This document shows, piece by piece, positions 15,201 to 29,900 of a DNA stretch of 64,000 bases. The stretch is from the NCBI GenBank assembly GCA_963965975.1, contig OZ014413.1, positions 9,326,101 to 9,390,100 of the forward strand, in the 5' to 3' direction. Below the pieces are notes generated by a model that searched no databases, was not told where the DNA came from, and saw only the letters and a list, made by a program, of their open reading frames with translations. A program made the position numbers and the translations under genes. This stretch comes from Xestospongia bergquistia (lineage: Eukaryota > Porifera > Demospongiae > Haplosclerida > Petrosiidae). Positions within the stretch are counted from its first letter, which is position 1. Each line of letters opens with the position of its first letter.

Positions 15201-18200
15201 CAACACATTTAACATTCACATGAACATAGGGGAACTTTGCTGGCATATAAACAGCTGCAACAAATTTATCTTGGGTGTGTGTGTGTGTGAGTGCAATTCG
15301 AGTCCATTAGCATGTCATAATTATTATGATACACACATGTACAATTAACTGGAAGTCATACTAAGATATAGTATATAGAGATATGTACAAATATGTACTA
15401 GATATATGTGTTGAGGGTACACAAACATGTCGTGGTTGGGAACTGACAGGTAGCTAATGTTACTTAATGGAAAACTCATGTACAAGGAATTTATAATCCA
15501 TGTAATTTGTGAGTGAATTAGATGTGGGAGTAACAAACTAACTTTTAATACTCTGTGACTTAGATCATTTAATTTTCTACGATATTCTGATATTTTAGCA
15601 GCAGCTGTTAACTGTTCTTGTTGAAGTTCATTGATTTCTTCTGACATAATCTAATGGAATGAAAATTAAATAACACCAAGCTGTATACCAAGTCATATGA
15701 TTGTGTTAATTTTATCACATGACAACCACATGATTTGTTAACTTGTATTATTCTTTTTTAATTAAATCAGATATCAACTTTCTACTTGTAATTAAATAAA
15801 CCAGTATAATTTGTTTGTTTGTTTATTTAATCTTTTAATGAGATAACCACTGTCTTCACTAATTTGTTGCCACTCATTAATTAATAGTATTAACAGAATA
15901 ATACAGGTTATTGTTTATGAGAATTAGCAACAATTAGAGCAAAAGAGAGACAGACATACAGAGACAGACATACAGAGACAGAGAGACAAAGACAGACAAG
16001 AACAGAGATAGACAGCGAGACAGACACAGTAAGAGGCAAAGACAGACAGCGACAGAGAGAAGGTAGGTACCAAAAATTAAACAAACACAAAATACATGTC
16101 TATTCATGTACAAGTAATCACATCCGCATATAAAAAAGTGTAGATATAAAAATTATTATTTTAACAGATCATATTAAATACATTAGAACACATCAATGGA
16201 TGCACTTATAATAGCAGACATTATAATAAGCACAAGATAAGAGGAAGCCATTGCTAGAAGATAGAGAGAGAGAGAGAGGTAATTACTTTCTCCCAACTTC
16301 CTTCAAGCTAACCAATACAAAAGCCTCACAGTGTGTCTATAATCTCTATACCAGAGACATGATATCATTAAGTACATGAGTATATGTGAATGTTGTAATC
16401 TTGTACATGAATGTTGTAATCTTGTACATGTAATGATGTAATCTTGTACATGTAATGATGTAATATGAATGTACTATAATACATAGTACAGCTGCTACTA
16501 CACTAACAACATACTCATCAATTCATCCATTTCTGTGAATCAAATATCCTACATTAGTCAATTTGTTAACCATCTATATTTCCATTCATTTTTAGCTTGC
16601 CCAATTATTGAGCATCAAAATCATTCATTCACTAATTCGCTATTAATTCCAAAAATATTTTCAATTATCTGATAATTAATCCACTACTCTCCTAGTAACA
16701 TTATCACACCACTGATACAAGTACAATCGATTTGAATTCAAGGCATACTTATAGTTACCACATAATTGTATCTTCCCAACAAACCATTAGTATAATATTG
16801 TGGGAACACGCAGCTGTTACACAATCCTTTGTCAAAAGAATACGTGATCTAAGCATTAGTAGTAATTTACATTAATGCTTTGTTTCTAGCAAGAGTAATT
16901 ATAAATTAACAAGTAAGAGAATTGAACGAATGGAAAATAAATTAAGTTCAGATAAAACTATTGTAGACTTCAAATTCTCAGAGAAGACCATAAAAACTCG
17001 GAGACTCTACATATCACGTACACACATTCCTCATCAACTAAAACAAATAAAGTGGGATACAATACGAAGTACAAGATCAAAGCCAAGTTCACCTGAGCAC
17101 CACACATTCCAAGAGAACCTACAAAACCTCTACATCACTAAACACCTGACCAATCCTAATGTAAACACGCATTCAATACATGCTACATGTATTGACAATG
17201 GATTACAACACAATAGACTACCATATATGGACAAAGACACTGGAACACTTGACATTTAAAACATGTATGGAATGTAAGGCTGGATTTAGCAATAAACAAA
17301 GATTAGTATTATTAGGATTCAGTCCAAATAGGCTTACAGAAAAGCATCAAGTCAGTGTCTATTTGATTTATATATGGTGTAGTCACATGACATGTATGGA
17401 AAGGGTCAAGGCCATGATGAATTATTGGGCACTGGGTGTATGGTGGATAAGAGCATATATGGAATAAAAAGTGAATGTGTATGGAAAGAGAAAGTCATAA
17501 ATACTTAAATAGACATTGTATAGTAAAATAGCTAATACATTATAATACCAAGTTTTTTTATAGTATACAATAGCTTAGGTCTGCAATCATACAACGATCA
17601 TTAAATTTAGACACTTAAGGAGAGGGAGGGAGAGGAAAAGAAAGACAAAGACAACAAACCTTCAATCTCATTTCGTGTTGTTTACATTCTTGATCCTGAT
17701 ACTTAATTCTTTGTAGTAATTCGTTTGATCCAACCACTGCCACAGGAACATAACTAGAATATATATAACAGTACTACATCATATTATCCAGTAAACAAAG
17801 AGGGTAGCAGTACATTACACTAACAGTACTATATCATATAACAGTACTACATCATATTATCCAGTAAACAAAGAGGGTACTAGTACATTACACTATTATA
17901 ACCCCATATCCCTTAAATAAGACAGCTGCTTTAATACTGTCCACACAGAGGACACTTCACTGTCGTACGTACACAAATCAAATTAACATACATGTACATG
18001 TACATTAATATAGCTGGTTAATTAAAGAAAGACACACTTTTGTAGTAATTTGCTTTAATTATTTTCAAGTATAATTGATTACTGTTTACTCTATCTAGTA
18101 CCAATTATCACAGATCAGATTACAAAAAATATTAAACAAAAATAATAACTACCTCTATATAACATGTGATTATTATAACAAATATACAAGACAATTCTAA

Positions 18201-20964
18201 ACTGTTATATCATGACTTTGTTTGATTGAAATAGGGAATTGTATTTGAAGTATAAGATCTAATCATATTTTGATAAATATTATATCTGTAAATCAGTAAT
18301 GTTGTCATTACTGTTCTTAATATTTACTATAAATAGAGTAAATTTAAACAAACTTAATTCATTTATTGTAAATACATGTAGTAAATAATGACGACAACTA
18401 GAAAGAGTACAATGATATCTTATAATGACAAGAATACACAAGAGTGAGTCTGGACGCATAATTGTTCTTATCAATTGTTATATAACCTTCTTCTCAACAT
18501 GATAGCGCCAATTAGTACAAAAAATATAAATATACAATATTACATGTACATTAATACATTTTCTTTCCACAACTGTTGTTACAAGTACACTTTCAAGTAT
18601 AGTAGACAATAATAGTATTTTATGGTTGACCATTCTTACATTTAGTGGTCTTAAAAAGAAACTCCCTTAAACCAAGGCTCACACATCAATTATAGGTTTT
18701 CCATAGACCGCACTCCTTAACAATAGGACTAAAATCATTCAATCATATATAGAATACATACAATAGACTATGAATTCTATTCCCTTTACAATGCAACGAA
18801 TGCATACTTGAGAAAGGAGTAGGTAAAAGAATTGCTTTAGAAGAGCAGCTGGAACTCTAAATATTTGCAAGCATAAACATTAAGAATATACTACACAATA
18901 ACTTTATTTGTGTACTGTATACTGTATTAGAAGATTTTTCTATACTATAATTATCCATGACAGTATATAAGTGTACTGTTTGTATAGAGGAATCTCAATT
19001 AAACTAGCCCATAGTTGGTGGGACTTACTCTTCAAATATCAGACTAAGAATAAATTATATTGTACTTTATTGATAAGATCTCAGAAACAATTGCCTAACG
19101 AGATTTTTGTAATTTTGTAATCTCTTTACGATCAGGAGATATAGATATACTAATATACCAAGACATGTATAATATCCTGCATACCAGGATATTACTCTTG
19201 GCATACAACAACAGGTCAACAATAATCATAGTGTCATTATATAGGCTTCCTAGCCTCCTCCTACATGAAAAACACTTCATTAAGCAGTTATGATAGGGAT
19301 ATCTTAGGTTTCCTCATGACCGGTCCATCTATTGAACCAAGGTTCCACAATAAGTGTCTTAATTGATTTTAACATTTGTAGTGGTACATGGACGCGTGCA
19401 TATGCATGCCTCTACGCGTACTGTATATTAGAAGCCATTATAATGACACAAGTTGGAAGAAAATACTTCATTATGCAGTTATGATAGGGATAACTTGGGT
19501 TTCCTCATGACCAGTCCATCTATTGATCAAAGTCCCTACAATAAGTGTCTTAATTGATTTTAACATTTGTAGTGGTACATGCATGTGTATGACTCCCTTA
19601 CATGTAGTATATTTTAGAAGCCACTATAATGACACGAGTTGGAGTAAAAGTACTTCGTTAATTAACTGAAATAGTTATTTTATTAGCAATGCTGGCCTAC
19701 ATTATTTGCATATTGTGTTCAAAGGAAACAAACTTTTGATCATGCAAATACTAAACAGACAAACAAAACAAACAAGAATAAAACAAAATATATTCCATAC
19801 TGAGGGTCTACCTTTAAATTATGTTTAATATGTAGCTTTGAAAAAACATAAGAACCTTTAACATTTGCTAATAAATGAAGAATTCATAAAAACTAGCAAA
19901 TTTTTTAACTTGTCAATTTATTTGTTAATGCTGGAAGACTTATTACTTTCAACAAAACTGAAAATAAATTTAAAAGTCTAAATAATTTGTAGTAGATTGT
20001 CTCTTCAAATAATGTACTATATCTAATAACAAACAAAAATTAAATGCCACTTCAAAATTTTTACATCAATTAACATAATAAACTATTTATAAATACATTA
20101 ATTAATTCAATAATCATGTTAATTACTCATTCATTGACTATTGCTATGGAAACTCAATTTTTCCTCTACTAGACACAAACAACAAATAAATCATTATCAA
20201 ACAATTACATCACACAAGAGTAGATACAACTTATGAATTGCTGAGAATGCAATAAAAAGCTCATGTTTTGGCAGACTACACTAACACTAAATGGTTTCAA
20301 GGATGAACGACAAACACAACAATAGATATTGTTACATGAAGAGGTAGACGTTACACAGGGCATACACATACAGGAGTAAAACTGGCAACTGATGGAGGCT
20401 TTCCTATTTGGTACATTGCCATTGTGCATTATTAAATTAGTGACAAGGTATGCTTTTATCTAATGGGAGGCACTATTTAGAGCCCAAGGGAGAGATGTGA
20501 GATAATTAGATTTATGTCAGCTCAAAACAAGCGTAACTTCTTGCATTACATCGTAAATTTCCAAATAAGGAAAACGAAACTAACAGACAAACAAACATAT
20601 AGTTACTATAGTTATAGATATAGAGGACAGATGCTTCAATTAATATTTGATTGGTAGTATGTGCATGGATTGACGGAACTGTTAATGAACAGGCTGTTTA
20701 AAATAGAGCAATTTATTGTTAGGTAATGTTGAGTTAACTTACTTTTGTGGATCTGGATTCTCTTTTTTGCTAAGTGCCCATACTTCATTTGTGATACCTG
20801 AATTGATTAATCGAACATTGAAGATTAAATGGATGGATATTAATATAACAAATCAAATTAATTAAAACAATTAGAGTCAACTAAATTAGAAACATCAAGT
20901 ACTTCACATAACCTCATTCACACATTAAAAACATTATCTACACACACACATACATACAAACAAG

Positions 20965-20995
<31 letters not shown>

Positions 20996-23900
20996 TGTAC
21001 ATATATATACTAAAAACATGCCCAAACCAAACAAGTCAGCTGCTGAATTACAGGCACTATACTGGGCTCTAATGTAACAGCTGGTCATAAAGGAGGTGAC
21101 CTGAAACCCACGACTTGTGAGAGAGAGACATCAAGAGATATGTACACATGATAACAAACACTCTTCTAAGTACAATACTATCATCACTAATACATGTAAT
21201 AGCATTACATTATCACCATATTCCATGTATTTACATACATGTACATAATACAAGTTAATGTCCATACTCAGTACATGTACATGTATACAATCTATATTCA
21301 ATAATATGTACAAGTAATTTTAGCGTTTTTTGTGTAGAAGACTAATGAAACGTGTCCACATCAAAGTTCTGACCACAATGATTGGGGTTAACCTTGTCTC
21401 ATCACTATAATTCCCTTGATCTATGAGATAGCAATTATATCATGTGAATAAATTTATTTATCAAAAATTTAAACACTTCTGTTATTATCAGAACTATGAC
21501 AAATGTTCATATATTTCTATGGATATCCTATATATTTTATATTTTAACTGATATAGACACCTGATGTGTTTATGTAAGTTATAAAATGTTATTTAACATA
21601 TAAAGAAATGCATCAAGGTGTACTGACCTCTTCTACAAAAGATAGTGGTAATATTACATAACCACTGTGTCAGTTGTTGACTGTGGTCTCATACAATGTA
21701 AATTTGCTAGTGTTTCCTAGGTCACAGTGGTAAGTACAAGGTCACTGTGGTATATTTATGTAATGATGTCATTGTAGCCAAAAACCAAGGTTGGTTGTAG
21801 AGTTCTAGTTGAATAGTAACTATCAGTAAATATGATGAGTACTGGTCTTACTAATGGTAGGTATCCTAGACCACTGTTACAAGTATGACATTAGTTAAAA
21901 GTTATTTTTAAATGTAACATTGTAATGTTGAAGATCATACAATACAGATCATTATCATTTATATCAGTACATATGTACATGTACATTGTACAATACCTAC
22001 ATGTATACAAATATCATACAGATGTAGTACATCTATCCATTTTGTACATGAAGCTCCTGTTATCACTTCATTGTTTATATCCTCATTAAAAGTGGGAGAT
22101 GATGTTTTCTAGGAGTTCAACACCTTATGTAGCAAGTCACAATGCTGACACTACCCTAATACCTGATATCCTGTAGACCAGTATTAATATACTTAGCATG
22201 TGAAATCATCCACCAAATTAAGAAAGAGACGAAAAAATAGTGTCAATATGACATTGTGTCATGTGATCATGTGGTATGCTCAATGAAGCAATCCAGAACT
22301 ACGAGAGAAGATAATTAAGAGTATAACCTCAAACAGGGAGGATCTTCACCAAGAAAAGGATCAAAGAAGCAAGATCATTTACATTATGTATACAACATTT
22401 GTGGTTGTTTTAAACTCCCACTACTAAGACTTATATAACTAATTATTAAAAACCAACAATTATAACCTCAAATTATTGGAGTTAGACCGATAGACAGTCA
22501 AAGCAAAATACACTTTATGTCAGAAGTACTATGTCTATCATAGAATCATTAAAATGTTCACATCATTTAGGATACTATATTGAGGATATCTCTACATTTG
22601 AATACACATGACAAAAGTGTCAAATTATTTTGAGAGCAAAAAATGGATGAACAAGAGATATAAAGATAATAAATGGTAAATTAGCACACAGAGAAAGGAG
22701 GTATGTGGAAAAAGTAGCCATCCAGCTACCTCTAGAGTATTCAAAGTAGCCTCATATTTGAAACCATACAAGTAGGTTGTCATGTTTAAATTTCCCATTC
22801 TTCAGAGACTAACTTAGGTTGCTATAGAAACAACCCAGTACTTCAATATGCTAATGTGGAGTGTTTATTTACTTCAATTATAATGACACCATCAAATTTA
22901 TCACTAATTAGTAAATACAAACAATATTAAATCTGTTTTAGAATAATTAATTTACCATCTACAAATTATCTACCTCTCAATTGCTATCTATCAAAAATGT
23001 CTACAATAGCAACTTGGTCTCACTTTGGTTGGATCTCTCATCTCATCAATTCCTTCTAATAATTTGTCTATTTTATTATCTTATTTTCATCTACTGATTT
23101 GTACACTAAACAAATGATAACCAGTAGAAAAAATTATTTAATAAGGCCATTAATTATGTGACATTTGTAAGAAAAGACATAATAGAAAAAGTAAAGAGGT
23201 TTCACTGAACATGTACATGTAACTACATGTAATAACATGTACTTTTTTTATTGTATAACATTAATAAAACCACTAGAATAATAACATTTTAACAAAAGTA
23301 CTACATTTATTAAATTCCTATGACAATCCTATGATCTTTTACACCCAAAACATTATGATACCAAACTGAATTAACACAATTTTCATTGTCCTGCCAACAA
23401 ACCTCCTATAGGGTACATCCAGGTGTCATGCCCCCACACCCAATGAAGAATATATCATTGTTTACAAACTTGTAATTACAATGTTACTGACTACATAATT
23501 AAAACTAATAGAACAGAAGGAGATGACAAACCTCAAATAGTCAAACATTTATATATTTAACTGAACAAAGAGTTTCATTATTAGTACAACCATTTTATAA
23601 TACTTCTCATTATGGAGATTATGAACTATGGACATATTTGGTGTTCAGGATAATGGCTCTAGTCACATGTAACCGCAGTGCTAAAATGAATATTTGTGTG
23701 TGTTTTTTAACACATTAGAAGAACATCTCATAAAGGGCACTCTGTGTTAAGAGACACTTATTCTAGTCCCATACTAATACTTTAGTGTATTATACAACCT
23801 CTATATTGAGGACACTTGTTCTAGCCCCGTACTAATACTTTAGTGTATTATACAACCTCTATATCGAGGACACTTGTTCTAGTCCCATACTAATACTTTA

Positions 23901-26900
23901 GTGTATTATACAACCTCTATATCGAGGACACTTGTTCTAGTCCCGTACTAATACTTTAGTGTATTATACAACCTCTATATTGAGGACACTTGTTCTAGTC
24001 CCGTACTAATACTTTAGTGTATTATACAACCTCTATATCGAGGACACTTGTTCTAGTCCCATACTAATACTTTAGTGTATTATACAATCAGAACACCTCT
24101 ACATAGCATAACCTCTAAATACTAAGAACATCCTCATTTTGAATGTTTACTTGAATTTAGTGTCAGTTGTTGATATGACAACAGATTTCTAAATTAAAAA
24201 ATAATCTGTTCATGTGATATGATTCACAAATAGTTAAAATGAGGACCACATTTTAGAATGAACATTTCACAAAGAGTTAAAAATAAGGACCATGCTTTAC
24301 AACAAACACTTCACAAAGAGTTAAAAATAAGGACCATGCTTTACAACAAACACTTCACAAAGAGTTAAAATAAGAACTTGTGTATTAGGATAAACACACA
24401 AGTGTCATAAACTAACATACACAGGTGTCCCGGGCATGGGGTTAACCAACCAGTAATTTATATAATGATAAATGATATAATCCAAATAAATCCTGTTTAC
24501 ATGTGTCACTGAGGGACTCTACTTTTGTATGTATTTAACACATGTCCTTTAAAGCTCCAGCTGTCAAAGCTATCGTATAATTGGTACATAATTTTGGTCA
24601 AATTATTAATATTAGTTAATACATTTATTATTTTCTAAATGTGATCCCATGAGAGAACATAAAGAACCACTTATAAAAGACTCTCAGAATTAAATTAAGA
24701 CCACCAGTCTATAAGGCACTTGTTCTAATCCACTTTAGTGTATTATACAACCTCTATATTGAGGACACTTGTTCTAGTCCCATACTAATACTTTAGTGTA
24801 TTATACAACCTCTATATTGAGGACACTTGTTCTAGTCCCATACTAATACTTTAGTGTATTATACAACCTCTATATTGAGGACACTTGTTCTAGTCCCATA
24901 CTAATACTTTAGTGTATTATACAACCTCTATATTGAGGACACTTGTTCTAGTCCCATACTAATACTTTAGTGTATTATACAACCTCTATATTGAGGATAC
25001 TTGTTCTAGTCCCATACTAATACTTTAGTGTATTATACAACCTCTATATTGAGGACACTTGTTCTAGTCCCATACTAATACTTTAGCGTATTATACAACC
25101 TCTATATTGAAGACACTTGTTCTAGTCCAATACTAATACTTTAGTGTATTATACAACCTCTATATTGAGGACACTTGTTCTAGTCCCGTACTAATACTTT
25201 AGTGTATTATACAACCTCTATATTGAGGACACTTGTTCTAGTTCCATACTAATACTTTAGTGTATTATACAACCTCTATATTGAGGACACTTGTTCTAGT
25301 CCCATACTAATACTTTAGTGTATTATACAACCTCTATATTGAGGACACTTGTTCTAGTCCCATACTAATACTTTAGTGTATTATACAACCTCTATATTGA
25401 GGACACTTGTTCTAGTCCCATACTAATACTTTAGTGTATTATACAACCTCTATATTGAGGACACTTGTTCTAGTCCCGTACTAATACTTTAGTGTATTAT
25501 ACAACCTCTATATTGAGGACACTTGTTCTAGTCCCATACTAATACTTTAGTGTATTATACAACCTCTATATTGAGGACATTGGTTGCGGTCGCAGACTAG
25601 TAAGTATTCTTCTATATTGAGGACAATTCATATTGATATAACAGCTTCAAGTTCCCATAGTATCCACTATAGAATGGTTCTCATCATACTATGACTTGCC
25701 ATACTAATACCTTACTCTAAAGTGATGCAAAATAGTTTCAAAAGTGAACTGCTTGCAAAAATAGTTTTGAGCATGTTATCATACAATATCTTGAAAATAA
25801 CAAAATTAATAAATTATATTAAAAAAATGCTAAAAAGTTGTCGTCATATCTTATTATTTAAGTCAACATATGAATAATGACTACATTAATTTTGCTAGGA
25901 TTAGTCAAGATATTGTCATGCAGCTGCAAGAAGTATAGCATGTAATACAGCTGCTACAGTACAGAGTACTATAGGAACTTCAAGTGCATGTAGTAATTCT
26001 GGTATCACAACACAAATACTAACAGCTGCTATAATAACATACACACTTCAGATATATGGTAGCAACTACCAAAAACTAACAGCTGCTACTGTAATATAGA
26101 TACTTCAAGTACAGCAACTATTATTAATGATATAGAGCAAATACTAACAGCTCAAACCTACAGTGACACAAGTATTATAATGCTAGTACTTGGAGGAACT
26201 ATATGAAGCCAATTTAAACCAAGCTAATTAAAATCACTAATAACTTGAGGTGTACTTTTCATAACAACTTGTATAAACAGTAACATAATGAAATGATCCA
26301 TTTAAATTACAAATTATTATGTAACCAATGCATACAACTGTTACCATGACAATTAATGTACATAACAACCAACCTCACCCAATCATTTCCCTACAAACAT
26401 GTACATGTACATTTATAAAAAGATGGACACTTACACTTAAAAACTCTGTGGTAAAGACACATGCAATAAAAAATCAGATTAAGGTATGTTACTATGGTTA
26501 CAGTATCTGCTAGCAGTTTTACTAGACAATGTCAGTATTATATATTGTCATAACCTAATCATTATTAATTATTAGTTGTTAAACATTTGATGGGAAATTG
26601 GATACTGTTGTCCACAATATATCCTGCTAGACATTTATTAAATATCCTCTTTATATTATATTTCTATTACAACATCAAACATTGGAGTACATCCCTGTCT
26701 GTTACTAAGTTAATTTGATTGTCTCAAATAACCGCAGTGAATTGATATGGTACGCTCTGCATTAGTGAACATCAGTACTTGCCACAGTAACCTAGGATAC
26801 ATGTCATTAGAACGTTCTAGACTAGTAAACATCAGTAATTACCATAATGACCTAGGATAGCTACCATTAGTAAGCTCTAGACTAGTGAACATCAGTACTT

Positions 26901-29900
26901 ACCACAGTAACCTAGGATACATGTCATTAGAAAGTTCTAGACTAGTAAACATCAGTAATTACCATAATGACCTAGGATAGCTACCATTAGTAAGCTCTAG
27001 ACCAGTGAACATCAGTACTTATCACAGTAACCTAGGATATATACCATTAGAAAGCTATAGACTAGTAAACATCAGTACTTACCATAATGGCCTAGGATAT
27101 ATACCATTAGAAAGTTCTAGACTAGTAAACATCAGTACTTACCATAATGACCTAGGATAGCTACCATTAGTAAGCTCTAGACCAGTGAACATCAGTACTT
27201 ATCACAGTAACCTAGGATATATACCATTAGAAAGCTATAGACTAGTAAACATCAGTACTTACCATAATGGCCTAGGATATATACCATTAGAAAGTTCTAG
27301 ACTAGTAAACATCAGTACTTACCATAATGACCTAGGATAGCTACCATTAGTAAGCTCTAGACCAGTGAACATCAGTACTTATCACAGTAACCTAGGATAT
27401 ATACCATTAGAAAGTTATAGACTAGTAAACATCAGTACTTACCATAATGGCCTAGGATATATACCATTAGAAAGTTATAGACTAGTAAACATCAGTACTT
27501 ACCATAATGGCCTAGGATATATACCATTAGAAAGTTATAGACTAGTAAACATCAGTACTTACCATAATGGCCTAGGATATATACCATTAGAAAGTTATAG
27601 ACTAGTAAACATCAGTACTTACCATAATGGCCTAGGATATATACCATTAGAAAGTTCTAGACTAGTAAACATCAGTATCTACCACTGTGATCTAGGATAG
27701 CTACCATTAGTAAGCACTAGACTATTAAATGCAATTATAGTACTTAAAACATAACCTAGGTTAGTCAACTAATTGAACAAAAAATAGCAAATTATAAAAA
27801 CTAATAAGTACTCCACACAAGGCTGATGTGTAAACCAAGAGCACTTTTGTAGTCTCTTAAAACAACTCAGAGTAGTTGAGGTGACACAGTAAGGCTGCTG
27901 TTTATCACAATGGAAGACTAAAGACTGAGTGAGGGAAGCTTATCTAAGACCTCCAGTGCTGGAGATTGAAGTGATACTGGTACATCTGTCAACACTAGCT
28001 GAGAATAGCTTAGTTAAGGTTGACCACTGTGTGTTAACTGATATAAGGTGATAAGTAGTTGATTAAAATGTGTTTTTAAAATCAGCTGCTTAATTGAGTT
28101 AATTTCAGTGTACTCATATAAATTATGGATTTTTTATAAGTAGATTGATAAGTGGTTATAATAAGTTCAAAGTATTTAGTACTTTATAGCTTACTAATAA
28201 TAGCTATCTTAAATCACTTTGTGAAGCACTAATATCCACTAGTCAAGACTCTAGAGTTTACAAATGGTAACTATCCTAAGTCAGTGTAGTAAATACTGAT
28301 GTTCACTAGTCAAGAGTTTACTAATGGTACCTATCTTAGGTCATTGTGATAAGAACTAATGTTCACTAGTCAAGAGTTTACTAATGTAGCTATCTTAGGT
28401 CATTGTGATAACTACCAATGTTCACTAGTCAAGAGTTTACTAATGGTAGCTATCTTAGGTCATTGTGATAACTACCAATGTCCACTAGTCAAGAGTTTAC
28501 TAATGGTAGCTATCTTAGGTCATTGTGATAACTACCAATGTCCACTAGTCAAGAGTTTACTAATGGTAGCTATCTTAGGTCATTGTGATAAGCACTAATG
28601 TTTACTAGTCAAGAGTTTACTAATAGTACCTATCCTGGGTCACTGTGGTAAGTACTGATGTTCACTAGTCTAGAGGGTATCATAGGTCACTGTACTGATG
28701 TTCAGCTTAATGACAGTGGCTCTAGACTATAACACACAAAATAACAACCCAGATAATCTGAAATTATTGTGGTCTAGGCCAAGGTTACTGTGGTAAAGTG
28801 GTAGCTATCCCTGGTCAATGCAGTAAGTACCAATAATTCTTACAGTCCTCATTCTGTTGATCTAGCTATTTCAAATATCTCTTAATCTATCTATCTACTT
28901 GTCTCTCTGTCCATCCATTCATCCATTAACTATATCCTGGAGGTAGGATACCCATATAACTAACTGTTCTCACAGACAAAAATGCTAGCAAGACTAGTAG
29001 ACTTCTGGAGTAAGGTCTCTGACCTGACACCTACTCAGTCTAACTTTTTGATAAAAGTGCAGGAAATAAGAAGACATGTTGAGTGGGTTGTCTGCACCAC
29101 AAAAAGCACTTAAAAATCATATCTATACAAGTCTATTACTCAATATAAACAGCTCAATATATGTATATTATTGTACTATCTATATCACATACTATACCAT
29201 ATAAATTATATTACTACACTAATGGATGTCTTCCCTACATCCTGTGCACATACCATCAAGACATCTAACAATTGCTATGCATGTCCCAACTTCCCTGGGC
29301 ATGGCCAGGTTGATATAGAGACAACATCAGCTGGTGGTGAGACAATATGGAAAGGAAGCCTAGAAGCCTTAAGTACACACACTATTACAATCCAGACAAT
29401 TCTGACAAACTAGTGCTTAATCGCTAGTTCCTTTGTGTGTAGAAGTATCAAGTTAGCGTTCCCATATAGGGAGGCACCTCTAACTAGATCAAGAAGTTCC
29501 TTCATATGTAAGGTTTTGTCTCAAATGACCGGACATACCAATTTGAGGCAAGAATGAACTAGTGCTGAATAGTAGACTATAATTGAAGTATGAATGCGAC
29601 TTCTTTACACTCTGCATCATGAAACCGCTAATGACATTTTCCTTAATATAGAACATTTTATTTATGAAAATAGAACATTCTACATTAAAGACACTTTCTA
29701 TATCAAGGACACTTGTTCTAGTCCCATACTAATACTTTAGTGTATTATACAACCTCTATATCAAGGACACTTGTTCTAGTCCCATACTAATACTTTAGCA
29801 TATTATACAACCTCTATTGAGGACACTTGTTCTAGTCCCATACTAATACTTTAGTGTATTATATAACCTCTATATTGAGGACACTTGTTCTAGTCTCATA

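Noticed and set aside
15290-15320. tRNA B-box-like TTCGAGTCC
   Set aside because: No paired T-arm, A box or cloverleaf around it.
16930-17259. 109-codon + strand frame in a NUP54 intron
   Set aside because: Not low-complexity, but no family resemblance, no exon partners and no promoter seen; the length is within chance for AT-rich DNA of this size.
23752-25582. CRISPR-like regular array
   Set aside because: Units are head-to-tail with no unique spacers, in a eukaryotic intron; it is a minisatellite.
27365-27700. 111-codon repetitive open frame ([16 protein letters not shown] repeats)
   Set aside because: It arises because the 60-bp repeat is divisible by three and happens to lack stops; it is intronic in NUP54 and shows no gene signals.
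28359-28598. 79-codon repetitive open frame
   Set aside because: Product of the same 60-bp family in reverse orientation.
29171-29413. 80-codon frame with [12 protein letters not shown]
   Set aside because: Looked briefly like a Cys/His motif, but only two Cys are close together and no splice or homology support was found.
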